A DNA stretch of 32,434 nucleotides, from assembly GCA_038233815.1 (NCBI GenBank), contig JBBSVE010000015.1:1-32434 (forward strand). Direction: 5' to 3'. The DNA is from JBBSVE01 sp038233815 (lineage in GTDB: Bacteria > Pseudomonadota > Alphaproteobacteria > Rhodobacterales > Rhodobacteraceae). Positions 13,993 to 22,072 of the stretch are shown here, in pieces. Under the pieces are notes generated by a model that saw nothing but the letters and a program-made list of their open reading frames with translations, did not search any database and was not told where the DNA came from. Both the position numbers and the translations under genes were made by a program. Each line of letters begins with the position of its first letter. Within the stretch, counting starts at the first letter, position 1.

Positions 13993-15495
13993 TCAGACCC
14001 CCATCGCGCGGAACACCCCCGGCAGCGCCTCGGGCAGATCCTCCGCGATCAGCCCGGGCCCAAAGCGGAGCGCCGCTTCGACATGGAGCCACGCCGCCGT
14101 CCCCGCCGCCTCGAACGCAGGCAACCCGCGCGCCAGAAGCCCCGTGATCAGCCCCGCGAGCACATCACCCGTTCCCGCCGTCGCGAGCCACGGGGCCGCC
14201 CGCCCGTAGGCCGCGCTATGGATAGCGCAACGTCCCGACGGATCGGCGATGACGGTATCCTCGCCCTTGAAGACGACCACACAACCCGCCCCCCGCGCCG
14301 CCTCTCGGGTGGCATCGCATTTGGAATAGATCGGTCCCTGCACGGCAGGCGCATCGAGGCGCGCCGCGATGTCCGGGAACAGCCGGGCAAACTCACCGCC
14401 ATGGGGCGTCAGCACGCAGCCATCGTGGAGCCGGGCGAAAAGCGCCCTGTCGCCCGCCAGCGCGGTCAACCCGTCCGCGTCGATGACGGTCGCCCTCCGG
14501 GCCTCCAGCACCGTCGCCATCAGCCCCGCCGCCCGCTCCACCCCAAGCCCTGGACCGAGGCAGAGGGCGTTGATCCGGCGGTCCTCCAGCAACGCCGCCA
14601 GGCCCTCCGCATCCGCCACCCGCCGCAGCATCACCGCGTCGAGCCTCGCCGCATTCTCGATCAATGCAGCGGGCGGCGCACCCAGCGTCACCAGCCCCGC
14701 CCCGACCCGAAGCGCCGCCCGCGCCGCCATCCGCGCGGCCCCGCCCCGCCCGACGCCGCCCGACAGCACAAGCGCGTGGCCGCAGTTGTATTTGTTGCCG
14801 CCCGCTTGCTTGGCCAGTGCGGTCCCGTCGACGTCGATCAGCGTGCATCCGTCCGGGTCCGCCGCACCGTCGAGCCCGATCGGCGCGACCACAAGGGCAC
14901 CGCAGAGCCTCGGCCCGTCACCTAGATAATGTCCCAACTTCGCACGGTGGAAGGTCACGGTCAGATCAGCGGCCAGCGCATCCCCGAACGTCCGCCCGCT
15001 GTCGGCGCAAAGCCCGCTCGGGATGTCGACCGCGACCCACCGGGCCCGACGCCCCGACTCCCGCAGCCCGCCGAGGCCCGCCACCGCCCGGTGCAACCCC
15101 GTCCCGAAGAGCGCGTCCACAACCAGATCCGCCGCCTCCACAGCCGCGTCGACACTCGCCCCATCGCCCCCCAAAGCTCCGACAGGCCCCAGCACGTTCC
15201 ACGCGACATGATTGCGCGCCGCATCCGGTGGCAGGCGCGCGGCATCGCCCAGAAGAAACACCGATACCCTCCAGCCAGCCTCCTGAAGCAACCGTGCCAC
15301 AACAAACCCGTCGCCGCCGTTGTTGCCCGGCCCGCACAGAACCACGGTCCGACCCGGGTCCGGCCACCGCGCAAGGATCGCCGCCACCACAGCGCACCCC
15401 GCCCGCTCCATCAGCCCGGCGCCCGTGACCTCCCCCCGCTCCATCGCCGCGGCCTCGACCGCCTGCATCTGCGCGCCGCTCAACAGGATCGCCAT
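13993..15495 (-). CDS. nnr: Bifunctional NAD(P)HX epimerase / ADP-dependent dehydratase
   Basis: Repairs hydrated NAD(P)H. The N-terminal YjeF_N half (residues ~1-210) epimerises R- to S-NAD(P)HX: LCGPGNNGGDGFVVARLL and LVVDALFGTGLHR are its signatures. The C-terminal ribokinase-like half (~215-500) dehydrates S-NAD(P)HX using ADP: LCLGPGLG, VIDADGLTAL, VLTPHGGEFARLFPD, VVVFKGEDTVIAD and LATAGTGDVLAGLITGLLA. At 500 residues it is full length for the fused form. It is divergent from glnB across 174 bp. The very GC-rich coding sequence produces several long non-coding frames on the opposite strand. Confidence 0.94.
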   Translation of the reverse strand: MAILLSGAQMQAVEAAAMERGEVTGAGLMERAGCAVVAAILARWPDPGRTVVLCGPGNNGGDGFVVARLLQEAGWRVSVFLLGDAARLPPDAARNHVAWNVLGPVGALGGDGASVDAAVEAADLVVDALFGTGLHRAVAGLGGLRESGRRARWVAVDIPSGLCADSGRTFGDALAADLTVTFHRAKLGHYLGDGPRLCGALVVAPIGLDGAADPDGCTLIDVDGTALAKQAGGNKYNCGHALVLSGGVGRGGAARMAARAALRVGAGLVTLGAPPAALIENAARLDAVMLRRVADAEGLAALLEDRRINALCLGPGLGVERAAGLMATVLEARRATVIDADGLTALAGDRALFARLHDGCVLTPHGGEFARLFPDIAARLDAPAVQGPIYSKCDATREAARGAGCVVVFKGEDTVIADPSGRCAIHSAAYGRAAPWLATAGTGDVLAGLITGLLARGLPAFEAAGTAAWLHVEAALRFGPGLIAEDLPEALPGVFRAMGV

Positions 15496-15669
15496 ACCGC
15501 CCCCCAGTTTCCAAACCGCCCATCATTCGGGCATTTCGCCCAACTTATGCCCGTCAGCACCGCGATTGCGCGCCCGCCCGAACCCGACGCGACTTCACGG
15601 TTGTTCCTCCCCCGCCCGGAATGGTCACTTGCCGCACGCTGGACACATGCCCGGAGGGATCATCGGCCC

Positions 15670-16008
15670 ATGAAGAAGATCGAGGCGATCATCAAGCCAT
15701 TCAAGCTCGACGAGGTGAAGGAGGCGCTTCAGGAGGCTGGTATCCAGGGGCTGTCGGTGACCGAGGTCAAGGGATTCGGCCGCCAGAAGGGTCATACAGA
15801 GCTTTACCGCGGTGCCGAATATGTCGTCGACTTCCTGCCCAAGGTGAAAATCGAGCTGGTGCTCGCCGACACCATGGTCGACGCCGCGATCGAGGCCATC
15901 GTGGGTGCCGCGCGCACCGACAAGATCGGCGACGGAAAGATCTTCGTCTTGCCCGTCGAACAGGCGATCCGCATTCGCACCGGAGAGACCGGCGACGACG
16001 CGATCTGA
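15670..16008 (+). CDS. glnB: Nitrogen regulatory protein P-II
   Basis: A 112-residue PII signal protein that senses 2-oxoglutarate and ATP/ADP, is uridylylated by GlnD under nitrogen limitation, and controls GlnE/NtrB. MKKIEAIIKPFKLDEVKEAL is the canonical N-terminus, the T-loop GFGRQKGHTELYRGAEY carries Tyr51, and the C-terminal signature DGKIFVLPVEQAIRIRTGE is intact. The start at 15670 sets Tyr51 at its standard position. It is followed after 57 bp by glnA on the same strand, the classic alphaproteobacterial glnBA operon. No clear sigma-54 promoter could be read upstream. Confidence 0.97.
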   Translation: MKKIEAIIKPFKLDEVKEALQEAGIQGLSVTEVKGFGRQKGHTELYRGAEYVVDFLPKVKIELVLADTMVDAAIEAIVGAARTDKIGDGKIFVLPVEQAIRIRTGETGDDAI

Positions 16009-16065
16009 CATCCATGACCCCGCAACCCTACGCGCGGACCATCCGAGAATGAGGAACGAGACGCT

Positions 16066-17475
16066 ATGAGCAAGGTCGATGACGCGATGGCCCTGATGAA
16101 GGCGGAGGAGGTCGAATATGTCGATATCCGCTTCACCGATCCCAAGGGCAAGCTGCAGCACGTGACACTGGTGAACGACCTCGTGGACGAGGAGTTCTGG
16201 GAGGAGGGCCTCATGTTCGACGGCTCCTCCATCGCGGGATGGAAGTCGATCGACCAGTCCGACATGAAGCTGATCCCGGATCCCGCATCGGTCTATATCG
16301 ACCCGTTCTACGCCGAAAAGACGCTCTGCGTGCATTGCGTGGTGGTGGAGCCGGACACCAACGAGCCCTACTCCCGCGATCCCCGCTCGACGGCGGTGAA
16401 GGCCGAGGCCTATCTCAAGGCCTCCGGCATCGGTGACACATTCTACTGCGGGCCGGAGGCGGAGTTCTTTCTCTTCGACGACGTGCGCTATTCGGTGACG
16501 CCGCAGAAGGTCGCGTTCGAGATCGACGCCGAAGCCGCCGCCTGGAATACGGATGCGGAGTTCGAGGGTGGCAACATGGGCCACCGCGCGGGCCACAAGG
16601 GCGGCTATTTCCCGGTCAACCCGGTGGATGAGGCGCAAGATATCCGCGGCGAGATGCTCTCCACCATGAAACGGATGGGGATCAAGGTCGACAAGCACCA
16701 CCACGAGGTCGCGACCTGCCAGCACGAGTTGGGCATGATCTTCGGCGGGCTGGTGGAGCAGGCCGACAATATCCAGAAATACAAATACGTGATCCACAAC
16801 GTCGCCCATGCCTACGGCAAGACCGTGACCTTCATGCCCAAGCCCATGAAGGGCGACAATGGCTCGGGCATGCATGTCAACATGTCGATCTGGAAGGACG
16901 GGAAGCCCCTCTTCGCCGGCGACAAATATGCCGATCTGAGCCAGGAGGCGCTCTGGTTCATCGGCGGCATCCTGAAGCACGCCAAGGCCCTGAACGCCAT
17001 CACCAACCCCACGACGAACAGCTACAAGCGGCTGATCCCCGGTTTCGAGGCGCCGGTTCTCCGCGCCTACTCCGCCCGCAACCGCTCCGGCTGCGTGCGG
17101 ATTCCATGGACCGAAAGCCCCAAGGCCAAGCGGGTCGAGGCGCGCTTTCCCGATCCCGCAGCCAATCCCTATCTCGCCTTCTCGGCCCTCCTGATGGCCG
17201 GCCTCGACGGCATCCGCGGCAAGATGGACCCCGGCCCCGCGTCGGACAAGGATCTCTACGATCTTCCGCCTGAGGAGTTGGCCGCGATCCCAACCGTCTG
17301 CGGCTCGCTCCGCGAGGCCCTTCAGGAACTGGAGGCCGACCACGAGTTCCTGATCGCGGGCGACGTCTTCACCCGCGACCAGATCGAGGGCTATATGGCG
17401 CTGAAGTGGGAGGAGGTCTACGCCTTCGAACACACCCCCCACCCGATCGAATATCAGATGTATTACTCCTGCTGA
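16066..17475 (+). CDS. glnA: Glutamine synthetase type I
   Basis: Makes glutamine from glutamate, ammonia and ATP, acting as a cytoplasmic dodecamer. Its 469 residues match the family length. Visible: FTDPKGKLQHVT, EEGLMFDGSSIAGWKSI, YCGPEAEFFLFDDV, GHKGGYFPVNPVD, the ATP/glutamate region KPMKGDNGSGMHVNMS, NPTTNSYKRLIPGFEAP and ARNRSGCVRIP. The adenylylation site Tyr is residue 398 in DLYDLPPEE, matching the position used by GlnE in enterobacteria. An upstream GAGGAA provides the ribosome site. It is the second gene of glnBA and is closed by a strong intrinsic terminator. Confidence 0.98.
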   Translation: MSKVDDAMALMKAEEVEYVDIRFTDPKGKLQHVTLVNDLVDEEFWEEGLMFDGSSIAGWKSIDQSDMKLIPDPASVYIDPFYAEKTLCVHCVVVEPDTNEPYSRDPRSTAVKAEAYLKASGIGDTFYCGPEAEFFLFDDVRYSVTPQKVAFEIDAEAAAWNTDAEFEGGNMGHRAGHKGGYFPVNPVDEAQDIRGEMLSTMKRMGIKVDKHHHEVATCQHELGMIFGGLVEQADNIQKYKYVIHNVAHAYGKTVTFMPKPMKGDNGSGMHVNMSIWKDGKPLFAGDKYADLSQEALWFIGGILKHAKALNAITNPTTNSYKRLIPGFEAPVLRAYSARNRSGCVRIPWTESPKAKRVEARFPDPAANPYLAFSALLMAGLDGIRGKMDPGPASDKDLYDLPPEELAAIPTVCGSLREALQELEADHEFLIAGDVFTRDQIEGYMALKWEEVYAFEHTPHPIEYQMYYSC

Positions 17476-17486
17476 CCCCGATCCCC

Positions 17487-17522
17487 GACGCGCGCACCCG
17501 CCCCGCGCGCGTCCCCCTTTTT
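17487..17522 (+). terminator. Intrinsic terminator of glnBA
   Basis: GACGCGCGC (17487-17495) pairs perfectly with GCGCGCGTC (17505-17513) over a 9-nt loop, followed by CCCC and TTTTT (17518-17522). It lies 11 bp after the glnA stop. Confidence 0.85.
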
Positions 17523-17525
17523 CTG

Positions 17526-17568
17526 TCCACAAATATCCCATGGGGGTCCGGGGGTGTGAAACCCCCGG
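17526..17568. repeat. Intergenic hairpin resembling a recurring Rhodobacteraceae element
   Basis: The stretch around AAATATCCCATGGGGGTCC continues into a perfect 8-bp hairpin CCGGGGGT-GTGAA-ACCCCCGG (17548-17568). From memory, elements of the form 'aaatatcccgggggtccggggg...cccccgg' recur after genes in many roseobacter genomes. Only one copy is seen in this window, so the repeat status is not shown here. It lies between convergent glnA and the ureohydrolase gene and could terminate the latter. Confidence 0.45.
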
Positions 17569-17590
17569 CCTCGGCCACCCGAACCCCGCC

Positions 17591-18544
17591 CTACCGCTGC
17601 GGCACCCCCGGCAAGACACATAGCATCTCGTAAAGCAAATTCGCCCCGATCAACGCCGTATTACCGGAAGGATCGTAGGGCGGAGAGATCTCCACCAGAT
17701 CCCCCCCCACCAGCGCAAGCCCCGCGCAGCCCCGCACGATCTCCAGCGCCTGCCATGTGGTGAGGCCGCCGATCTCCGCTGTGCCGGTGCCGGGCGCGAA
17801 GGCCGGATCGAGGCTGTCGATATCGTAGGACAGATAGACCGGCGCATCGCCGATGGTCGCACGGATCTCCGCCATCAGGGGGGTCAGGCTCTTGCCCCAG
17901 CAGGCCTCGGCCTGCACCACCGTCCAGCCCTGCCCGCGCGCCCACTCGAAATCGTCGGCGTGATAGCCGGTGCCGCGCAGGCCGATCTGGAACACCTTGT
18001 CGTTCTGCAGACACCCCTCCTCCCATGCGCGGCGGAACGGGCAGCCGTGCGCCGCCTCCTCGCCGAACATCTGCTCGTTGATGTCGGCGTGCGCGTCGAC
18101 ATGGATCAGCGCCACCGGGCCGTGACGCTCCCTCATCGCGCGCAGGATCGGCCATGTCAGCGTGTGGTCGCCGCCCAGCGTCAGCGGAACGGCACCATGC
18201 CCGAGGATTGCGCGGTAAGCCTCCGCGATGATCCCCACGCTCTTCTTCAGATCGAACGTGTTGATCGCCACGTCGCCGATATCGGCCAACTGCAGATGCT
18301 CGAACGGCGCCGCCCCGGTGGCCATGTTGTAGGGCCGCAGCATCGCGCTTTCCGCCCGGATCTGGCGCGGACCGAACCGCGCGCCGGGACGCATCGAGGT
18401 GCCGATATCCATCGGAATGCCCACAAAGCAGGCGTCGAGCCCCTCCGCCGTCTCCTGCACTGGCAGCCGCATCATCGTGGCGGGTCCACCGAAGCGCGGC
18501 ATCTGGTTGCCGCCAAGCGGCTGGTTCAGCGAACGGTCCGGCAT
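17591..18544 (-). CDS. speB: Agmatinase-family ureohydrolase
   Basis: A 317-residue manganese-dependent hydrolase releasing urea from a guanidino compound. Metal-binding motifs are complete: LTLGGDHTLTWP, IHVDAHADIN and YDIDSLDPAFAPGTGT; FVGIPMDIGTSMRPGARFGP is the family N-terminal signature. The ATG at 18544 (MPDRSLNQP) is chosen because AGGAGG precedes it by five bases; a TTG six codons upstream is a weaker option. It lies 60 bp downstream of the DUF3445 gene on the same strand. Agmatine is the default substrate, but family members also act on guanidinobutyrate or guanidinopropionate, so the symbol is tentative. Confidence 0.85.
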   Translation of the reverse strand: MPDRSLNQPLGGNQMPRFGGPATMMRLPVQETAEGLDACFVGIPMDIGTSMRPGARFGPRQIRAESAMLRPYNMATGAAPFEHLQLADIGDVAINTFDLKKSVGIIAEAYRAILGHGAVPLTLGGDHTLTWPILRAMRERHGPVALIHVDAHADINEQMFGEEAAHGCPFRRAWEEGCLQNDKVFQIGLRGTGYHADDFEWARGQGWTVVQAEACWGKSLTPLMAEIRATIGDAPVYLSYDIDSLDPAFAPGTGTAEIGGLTTWQALEIVRGCAGLALVGGDLVEISPPYDPSGNTALIGANLLYEMLCVLPGVPQR

Positions 18545-18604
18545 GTCATCCTCCTCTGCCAAGCCGCGATCCTCCCGCAGCAGGGCGGCCGGGGCAAGGG
18601 AGCC

Positions 18605-19390
18605 TTAGTCCCGGCCCGCCATGAAATCCCGGAATCCCTGCATCACCTCCGGCACCTGATCCGACAACAGAACCACCCGCGTATGGATCGCAAAAACCAC
18701 CGCCCGAGTCTCCGGCAGCCGCACGAAGGTTTGGAGTTCGGAGCGGACATAGGTGTGGTCCACCGGGCGCGGGCGCGCTTCTCCCTCGCGCCGGGGCTGG
18801 TGCAGGGCCGGATCGTCGTAGCTCAGCGCATTGGCGCGAAACAGCGGACGGTCCGCGCGGACGCTGTCGAACATGCGCTGCACCGACGTGGCGATCCGCC
18901 CGTCATACTCCGCCACCGGCGTGTGGATCGCCGCAAGAGGCCGTCCGATCTTCTGCGCCAGCGTCCAGCTCGCCGGAAAGCACAGGATCGCGCCGGTCAG
19001 CCGATGCTCTGCGGCGTCGCGCTCGAGGATGCACAGATCCTCCTGCACCAGCCGCCCCAACGTCAGGAGCGGCGCCTCAGGATCGAGCGGCACCGACACC
19101 CCGTCCGGCCGCCGCACCGCAGAACACCCGACCTCGAACCCCGCCATCCCCGCCAGACGCTCCAGCGTCAGGGTCCAGAGCTCTGCCGCCGCCGGGACCG
19201 CCTCGGGCAGCAGGGCATGGACGCGGTCCGGGTCGGTGCCGATCAGCCGGTCACGCTCCGCCATCTGTGCGCCGTAAGCCTCGTCCACGCAGAGCCAGAC
19301 GCCATCGGGCGCGGGCATGACGCCGGGCAGCCGCGAGGCGCCCGCGTGCATCCAGGGCGCAAAGGGGATCGTTCGCTGAAGGATCGGCAT
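18605..19390 (-). CDS. DUF3445 (haem-dependent oxidative N-demethylase-like) protein
   Basis: About 261 residues of the DUF3445 family, whose characterised relatives are haem-containing oxidative N-demethylases acting on dimethylamine. Recognisable segments: IPFAPWMHAGASRLPGVMP, LTGAILCFPASWTLAQKIGRPLAAIHTPVAEYD, and TYVRSELQTFVRLPETRAVVFAIHT. The start at 19390 (MPILQRT) fits relatives. The open frame continues upstream across the purB gene on the other strand, but that part is a shadow. It is divergent from purB and upstream of the ureohydrolase gene, with which it may be cotranscribed. The substrate here is unknown. Confidence 0.8.
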   Translation of the reverse strand: MPILQRTIPFAPWMHAGASRLPGVMPAPDGVWLCVDEAYGAQMAERDRLIGTDPDRVHALLPEAVPAAAELWTLTLERLAGMAGFEVGCSAVRRPDGVSVPLDPEAPLLTLGRLVQEDLCILERDAAEHRLTGAILCFPASWTLAQKIGRPLAAIHTPVAEYDGRIATSVQRMFDSVRADRPLFRANALSYDDPALHQPRREGEARPRPVDHTYVRSELQTFVRLPETRAVVFAIHTRVVLLSDQVPEVMQGFRDFMAGRD

Positions 19391-19495
19391 GGTCTCACGA
19401 TAGTGCAGGCGAACCCGGCTGGGAAGGCACGTCATCACCTTGCCGTGCGGCCCGGGGCGGACTAAGCCCGTCTGGTCCAACCCGAAAGGCCCGCG

Positions 19496-20815
19496 ATGAT
19501 CCCGCGCTATTCCCGCCCCGACATGGTGGCGATCTGGTCGCCCGAGACGAAGTTCCGCATCTGGTTCGAGATCGAGGCCCATGCCAGCGACGCGCAGGCC
19601 ACCCTCGGCACGATCCCCAAGGCCAATGCAGAGGCGCTCTGGCGCGCCAAAGACACCGCCTTCGACGTGGCCCGGATCGACGAGATAGAGGCCGTCACGA
19701 AGCACGACGTGATCGCCTTCCTTACCCATCTGGCGGAGATCGTGGGCGCGGACGAGGCGCGCTTCGTCCATCAGGGCATGACCTCTTCGGACGTGCTCGA
19801 CACCACGCTGTCGGTGCAGCTTGCGCGCGCGTCGGACCTGCTGGTCGCAGGCCTCGACCGGGTTCTGGCGGCCCTGAAGGCCCGCGCGATGGAGCATAAG
19901 GACACCCCCCGGATCGGGCGCAGCCACGGCATCCACGCCGAACCCACGACGCTTGGCCTCACCTTCGCGCGGTTCCATGCGGAGATGGCGCGCAACCGCA
20001 CCCGCCTCCTCGCCGCGCGGGCGGAGATCGCGACGGGCGCCATCTCCGGCGCGGTCGGCACGTTCGCCAACATCGACCCCGCCGTCGAGGCGCATGTCTG
20101 TGCCATGATGGGTCTCGAGCCGGAGCCGATCTCCACCCAGGTCATCCCGCGTGACCGGCACGCGATGTTCTTCGCGACCCTCGGCGTGATCGCGAGTTCG
20201 ATCGAGAATGCAGCGACCGAGATCCGCCACATGCAGCGCACCGAGGTTCTGGAGGCGGAGGAGTTCTTCTCCCCCGGTCAGAAAGGCTCCTCCGCGATGC
20301 CGCACAAGCGCAATCCGGTTTTGTCGGAAAACCTCACCGGCCTCGCGCGGCTGGTCCGCATGGCGGTTGTCCCGGCGATGGAGAATGTGGCGCTCTGGCA
20401 TGAGCGCGACATCTCGCATTCCTCGGTGGAGCGCGCGATCGGCCCCGATACGACGATCACGCTGGATTTCGCGCTGCACCGGCTGGCGGGGCTGGTCGAA
20501 AAGCTGGTGGTCTATCCCGACCGGATGCTGGCGAACCTCCACCGCCACAAGGGCCTCGTGATGAGCCAGCGTGTGCTTCTCGCACTCACGCAGGCGGGGG
20601 TAAGCCGCGAGGACGCCTACCGGCTGGTGCAGCGCAACGCGATGCGGGTATGGGAAGAGGGCGCCGATTTCGAGACCGAGCTTCTCGCCGATGGGGAAGT
20701 CACGGCCGCCCTGCCCCCGGACGAGATCCGCGCGGCCTTCGATCTGGGCTATCACCTGAAACATGTGGATACGATTTTCGCCCGCGTGTTTGGGGCCCGC
20801 GTGTTTGGGGACTGA
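19496..20815 (+). CDS. purB: Adenylosuccinate lyase
   Basis: Catalyses two steps of purine synthesis: cleavage of SAICAR and of adenylosuccinate, releasing fumarate. It has 439 residues, normal for the short bacterial form. MIPRYSRPDMVAIWSPETKF is the typical N-terminus; MTSSDVLDT, RSHGIHAEPTT and the fumarase/aspartase-superfamily signature GSSAMPHKRNP carry active-site residues. The last residues are ARVFGARVFGD, produced by a perfect 15-bp in-frame tandem duplication (20781-20810), probably harmless at the C-terminus. It is divergent from the DUF3445 gene across 105 bp; fliG follows after 74 bp. Confidence 0.96.
   Translation: MIPRYSRPDMVAIWSPETKFRIWFEIEAHASDAQATLGTIPKANAEALWRAKDTAFDVARIDEIEAVTKHDVIAFLTHLAEIVGADEARFVHQGMTSSDVLDTTLSVQLARASDLLVAGLDRVLAALKARAMEHKDTPRIGRSHGIHAEPTTLGLTFARFHAEMARNRTRLLAARAEIATGAISGAVGTFANIDPAVEAHVCAMMGLEPEPISTQVIPRDRHAMFFATLGVIASSIENAATEIRHMQRTEVLEAEEFFSPGQKGSSAMPHKRNPVLSENLTGLARLVRMAVVPAMENVALWHERDISHSSVERAIGPDTTITLDFALHRLAGLVEKLVVYPDRMLANLHRHKGLVMSQRVLLALTQAGVSREDAYRLVQRNAMRVWEEGADFETELLADGEVTAALPPDEIRAAFDLGYHLKHVDTIFARVFGARVFGD
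20781..20810 (+). repeat. Perfect 15-bp tandem duplication at the 3' end of purB
   Basis: CCCGCGTGTTTGGGG occurs twice in direct succession (20781-20795 and 20796-20810), in frame, encoding ARVFG twice. It looks like a recent slippage event. Confidence 0.95.
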
Positions 20816-20889
20816 CGCGGGTCACGGCTAAAGGACTGTTAACCCGGCAGCGCCTAACCTCTCCCTCACGCAAGGGAATCGGGGGCATC

Positions 20890-21966
20890 ATGGCGCAGCA
20901 ACTGTCAAGACTGGCGCAGATCGGGGCAACACCCGCCCCGATGCCTGTGCAGGAGCGGGGCGTCGCGCGCACGCTCAGCCGGCGGCAGAAGGCAGCGGTG
21001 ATCGTGCGGCTGATGCTGTCCGAAGGCTCTCCGCTGACGCTCTCCACGCTGCCCGAGCATATGCAGGCGTCGCTCGCCGAACAGATGGGCCACATGCGGC
21101 TTGTCGATCGCGGCACCCTCGACCAGGTGGTGGCGGAGTTTCTGGGCGAGCTCGAGGATGTCGGCCTGTCATTCCCCGGCGGGATCGAAGGCGCGCTCAC
21201 GATGATGGACGGCCATATCAGCGAGACGGCGGCCAACCGCCTGCGCAGGCTCGCCGGCGCATCGTCCAAGATCGACCCGTGGGACCGGATGGTGGCGATG
21301 CCCGTGGACCGCCTGCTTCCGGTGATGGAGAGCGAGAGCGTGGAGATCGCGGCCGTGATGATCTCCAAGCTGCCCGCCGCCAAGGCCGCGGACCTTGTGG
21401 GCAAGCTGCCGGGGGAACGGGCGCGCCGGGTGGCCTACGCGGTATCGCTGACCGGCAACGTCGATCCCGAAACGGTGCGCCGGATCGGCCTCTCGCTCGC
21501 GGGGCAACTGGAACAGCAGGCACCGCGCGCCTTCGACACCGGCCCGGTGGAGCGGGTCGGCGCGATCCTCAACATCTCCGGGCGGAGCACGCGCGAATCG
21601 GTTCTGGCGGGGCTGGAGGAGGAGGATGCGGACTTCGCCGACAAGGTGCGCCGGGCGATCTTCACCTACGTCCACATTCCCGCGCGTCTGGCCGCACGCG
21701 ATGTCTCCAAGGTGGTCCGGCTGGTGGAGCCCGCACTTCTCGTCGCGGCCCTTGCAGCGGGAGAGGCAAGCCCGGATACCCTCGCCGCCACCGAGTTCAT
21801 CCTTTCGAACATGTCGCAGCGGATGGCACAGGGCCTGCGCGAGGACATGGAGACACTGGGCAAGGTCAAGACCGCCGACGCCGACGCGGCGATGGGCGCC
21901 GTGATAACCGCGATCCGCGACCTCGAGGCCTCGGGCGACCTGACCCTGATCGTGCCTGAGGAGTGA
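20890..21966 (+). CDS. fliG: FliG-family flagellar motor switch protein, divergent
   Basis: A 358-residue protein with the three-part FliG layout. FliG_N (~30-130) has RRQKAAVIVRLMLSEG and LVDRGTLDQVVAEFLGEL; the middle domain follows; FliG_C (~220-355) has GAILNISGRSTRESVLAGLE, LSNMSQRMAQGLREDMETLG and AIRDLEASGDLTLI. It differs from enterobacterial FliG: the EHPQ motif is replaced by ESVE (~149-152), and the charged DD of the torque helix appears as AA (~268-269). It stands alone between purB and an acyltransferase, with no other flagellar gene in the window. The start at 20890 follows AAGGGA at moderate distance. It may be the only FliG of the organism or a paralogue. Confidence 0.82.
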   Translation: MAQQLSRLAQIGATPAPMPVQERGVARTLSRRQKAAVIVRLMLSEGSPLTLSTLPEHMQASLAEQMGHMRLVDRGTLDQVVAEFLGELEDVGLSFPGGIEGALTMMDGHISETAANRLRRLAGASSKIDPWDRMVAMPVDRLLPVMESESVEIAAVMISKLPAAKAADLVGKLPGERARRVAYAVSLTGNVDPETVRRIGLSLAGQLEQQAPRAFDTGPVERVGAILNISGRSTRESVLAGLEEEDADFADKVRRAIFTYVHIPARLAARDVSKVVRLVEPALLVAALAAGEASPDTLAATEFILSNMSQRMAQGLREDMETLGKVKTADADAAMGAVITAIRDLEASGDLTLIVPEE

Positions 21967-22072
21967 GGGCGCACTGGCGCCGTCCCCCATCCTGACCCCG
22001 CGCTTGTGATCGCGGGACCGGCGCTTTATGTCTTGCCGAGGCATGGCCCCGAGGGGCGGGGACGGGGCACGG

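Noticed and set aside
15600..15669. Possible sigma-54 promoter upstream of glnB (TGGTCAC...TTGCCGC)
   Set aside because: The GG and GC dinucleotides are not at the required ten-base spacing in any register I tried.
15625..17619. A 664-codon minus-strand frame opposite glnB and glnA
   Set aside because: Shadow of two unmistakable genes; no domain, and it crosses the glnBA terminator and the glnB-glnA spacer.
19391..20764. N-terminal extension of the DUF3445 frame across purB
   Set aside because: The recognisable domain begins at MPILQRT (19390); the rest is antisense to purB.
20829..20860. Possible CtrA or sigma-28 site upstream of fliG (GTTAACC ... TAACC, TAAA)
   Set aside because: The TTAA half-sites are not seven bases apart and no GCCGATAA-like -10 follows TAAA; only a partial match.
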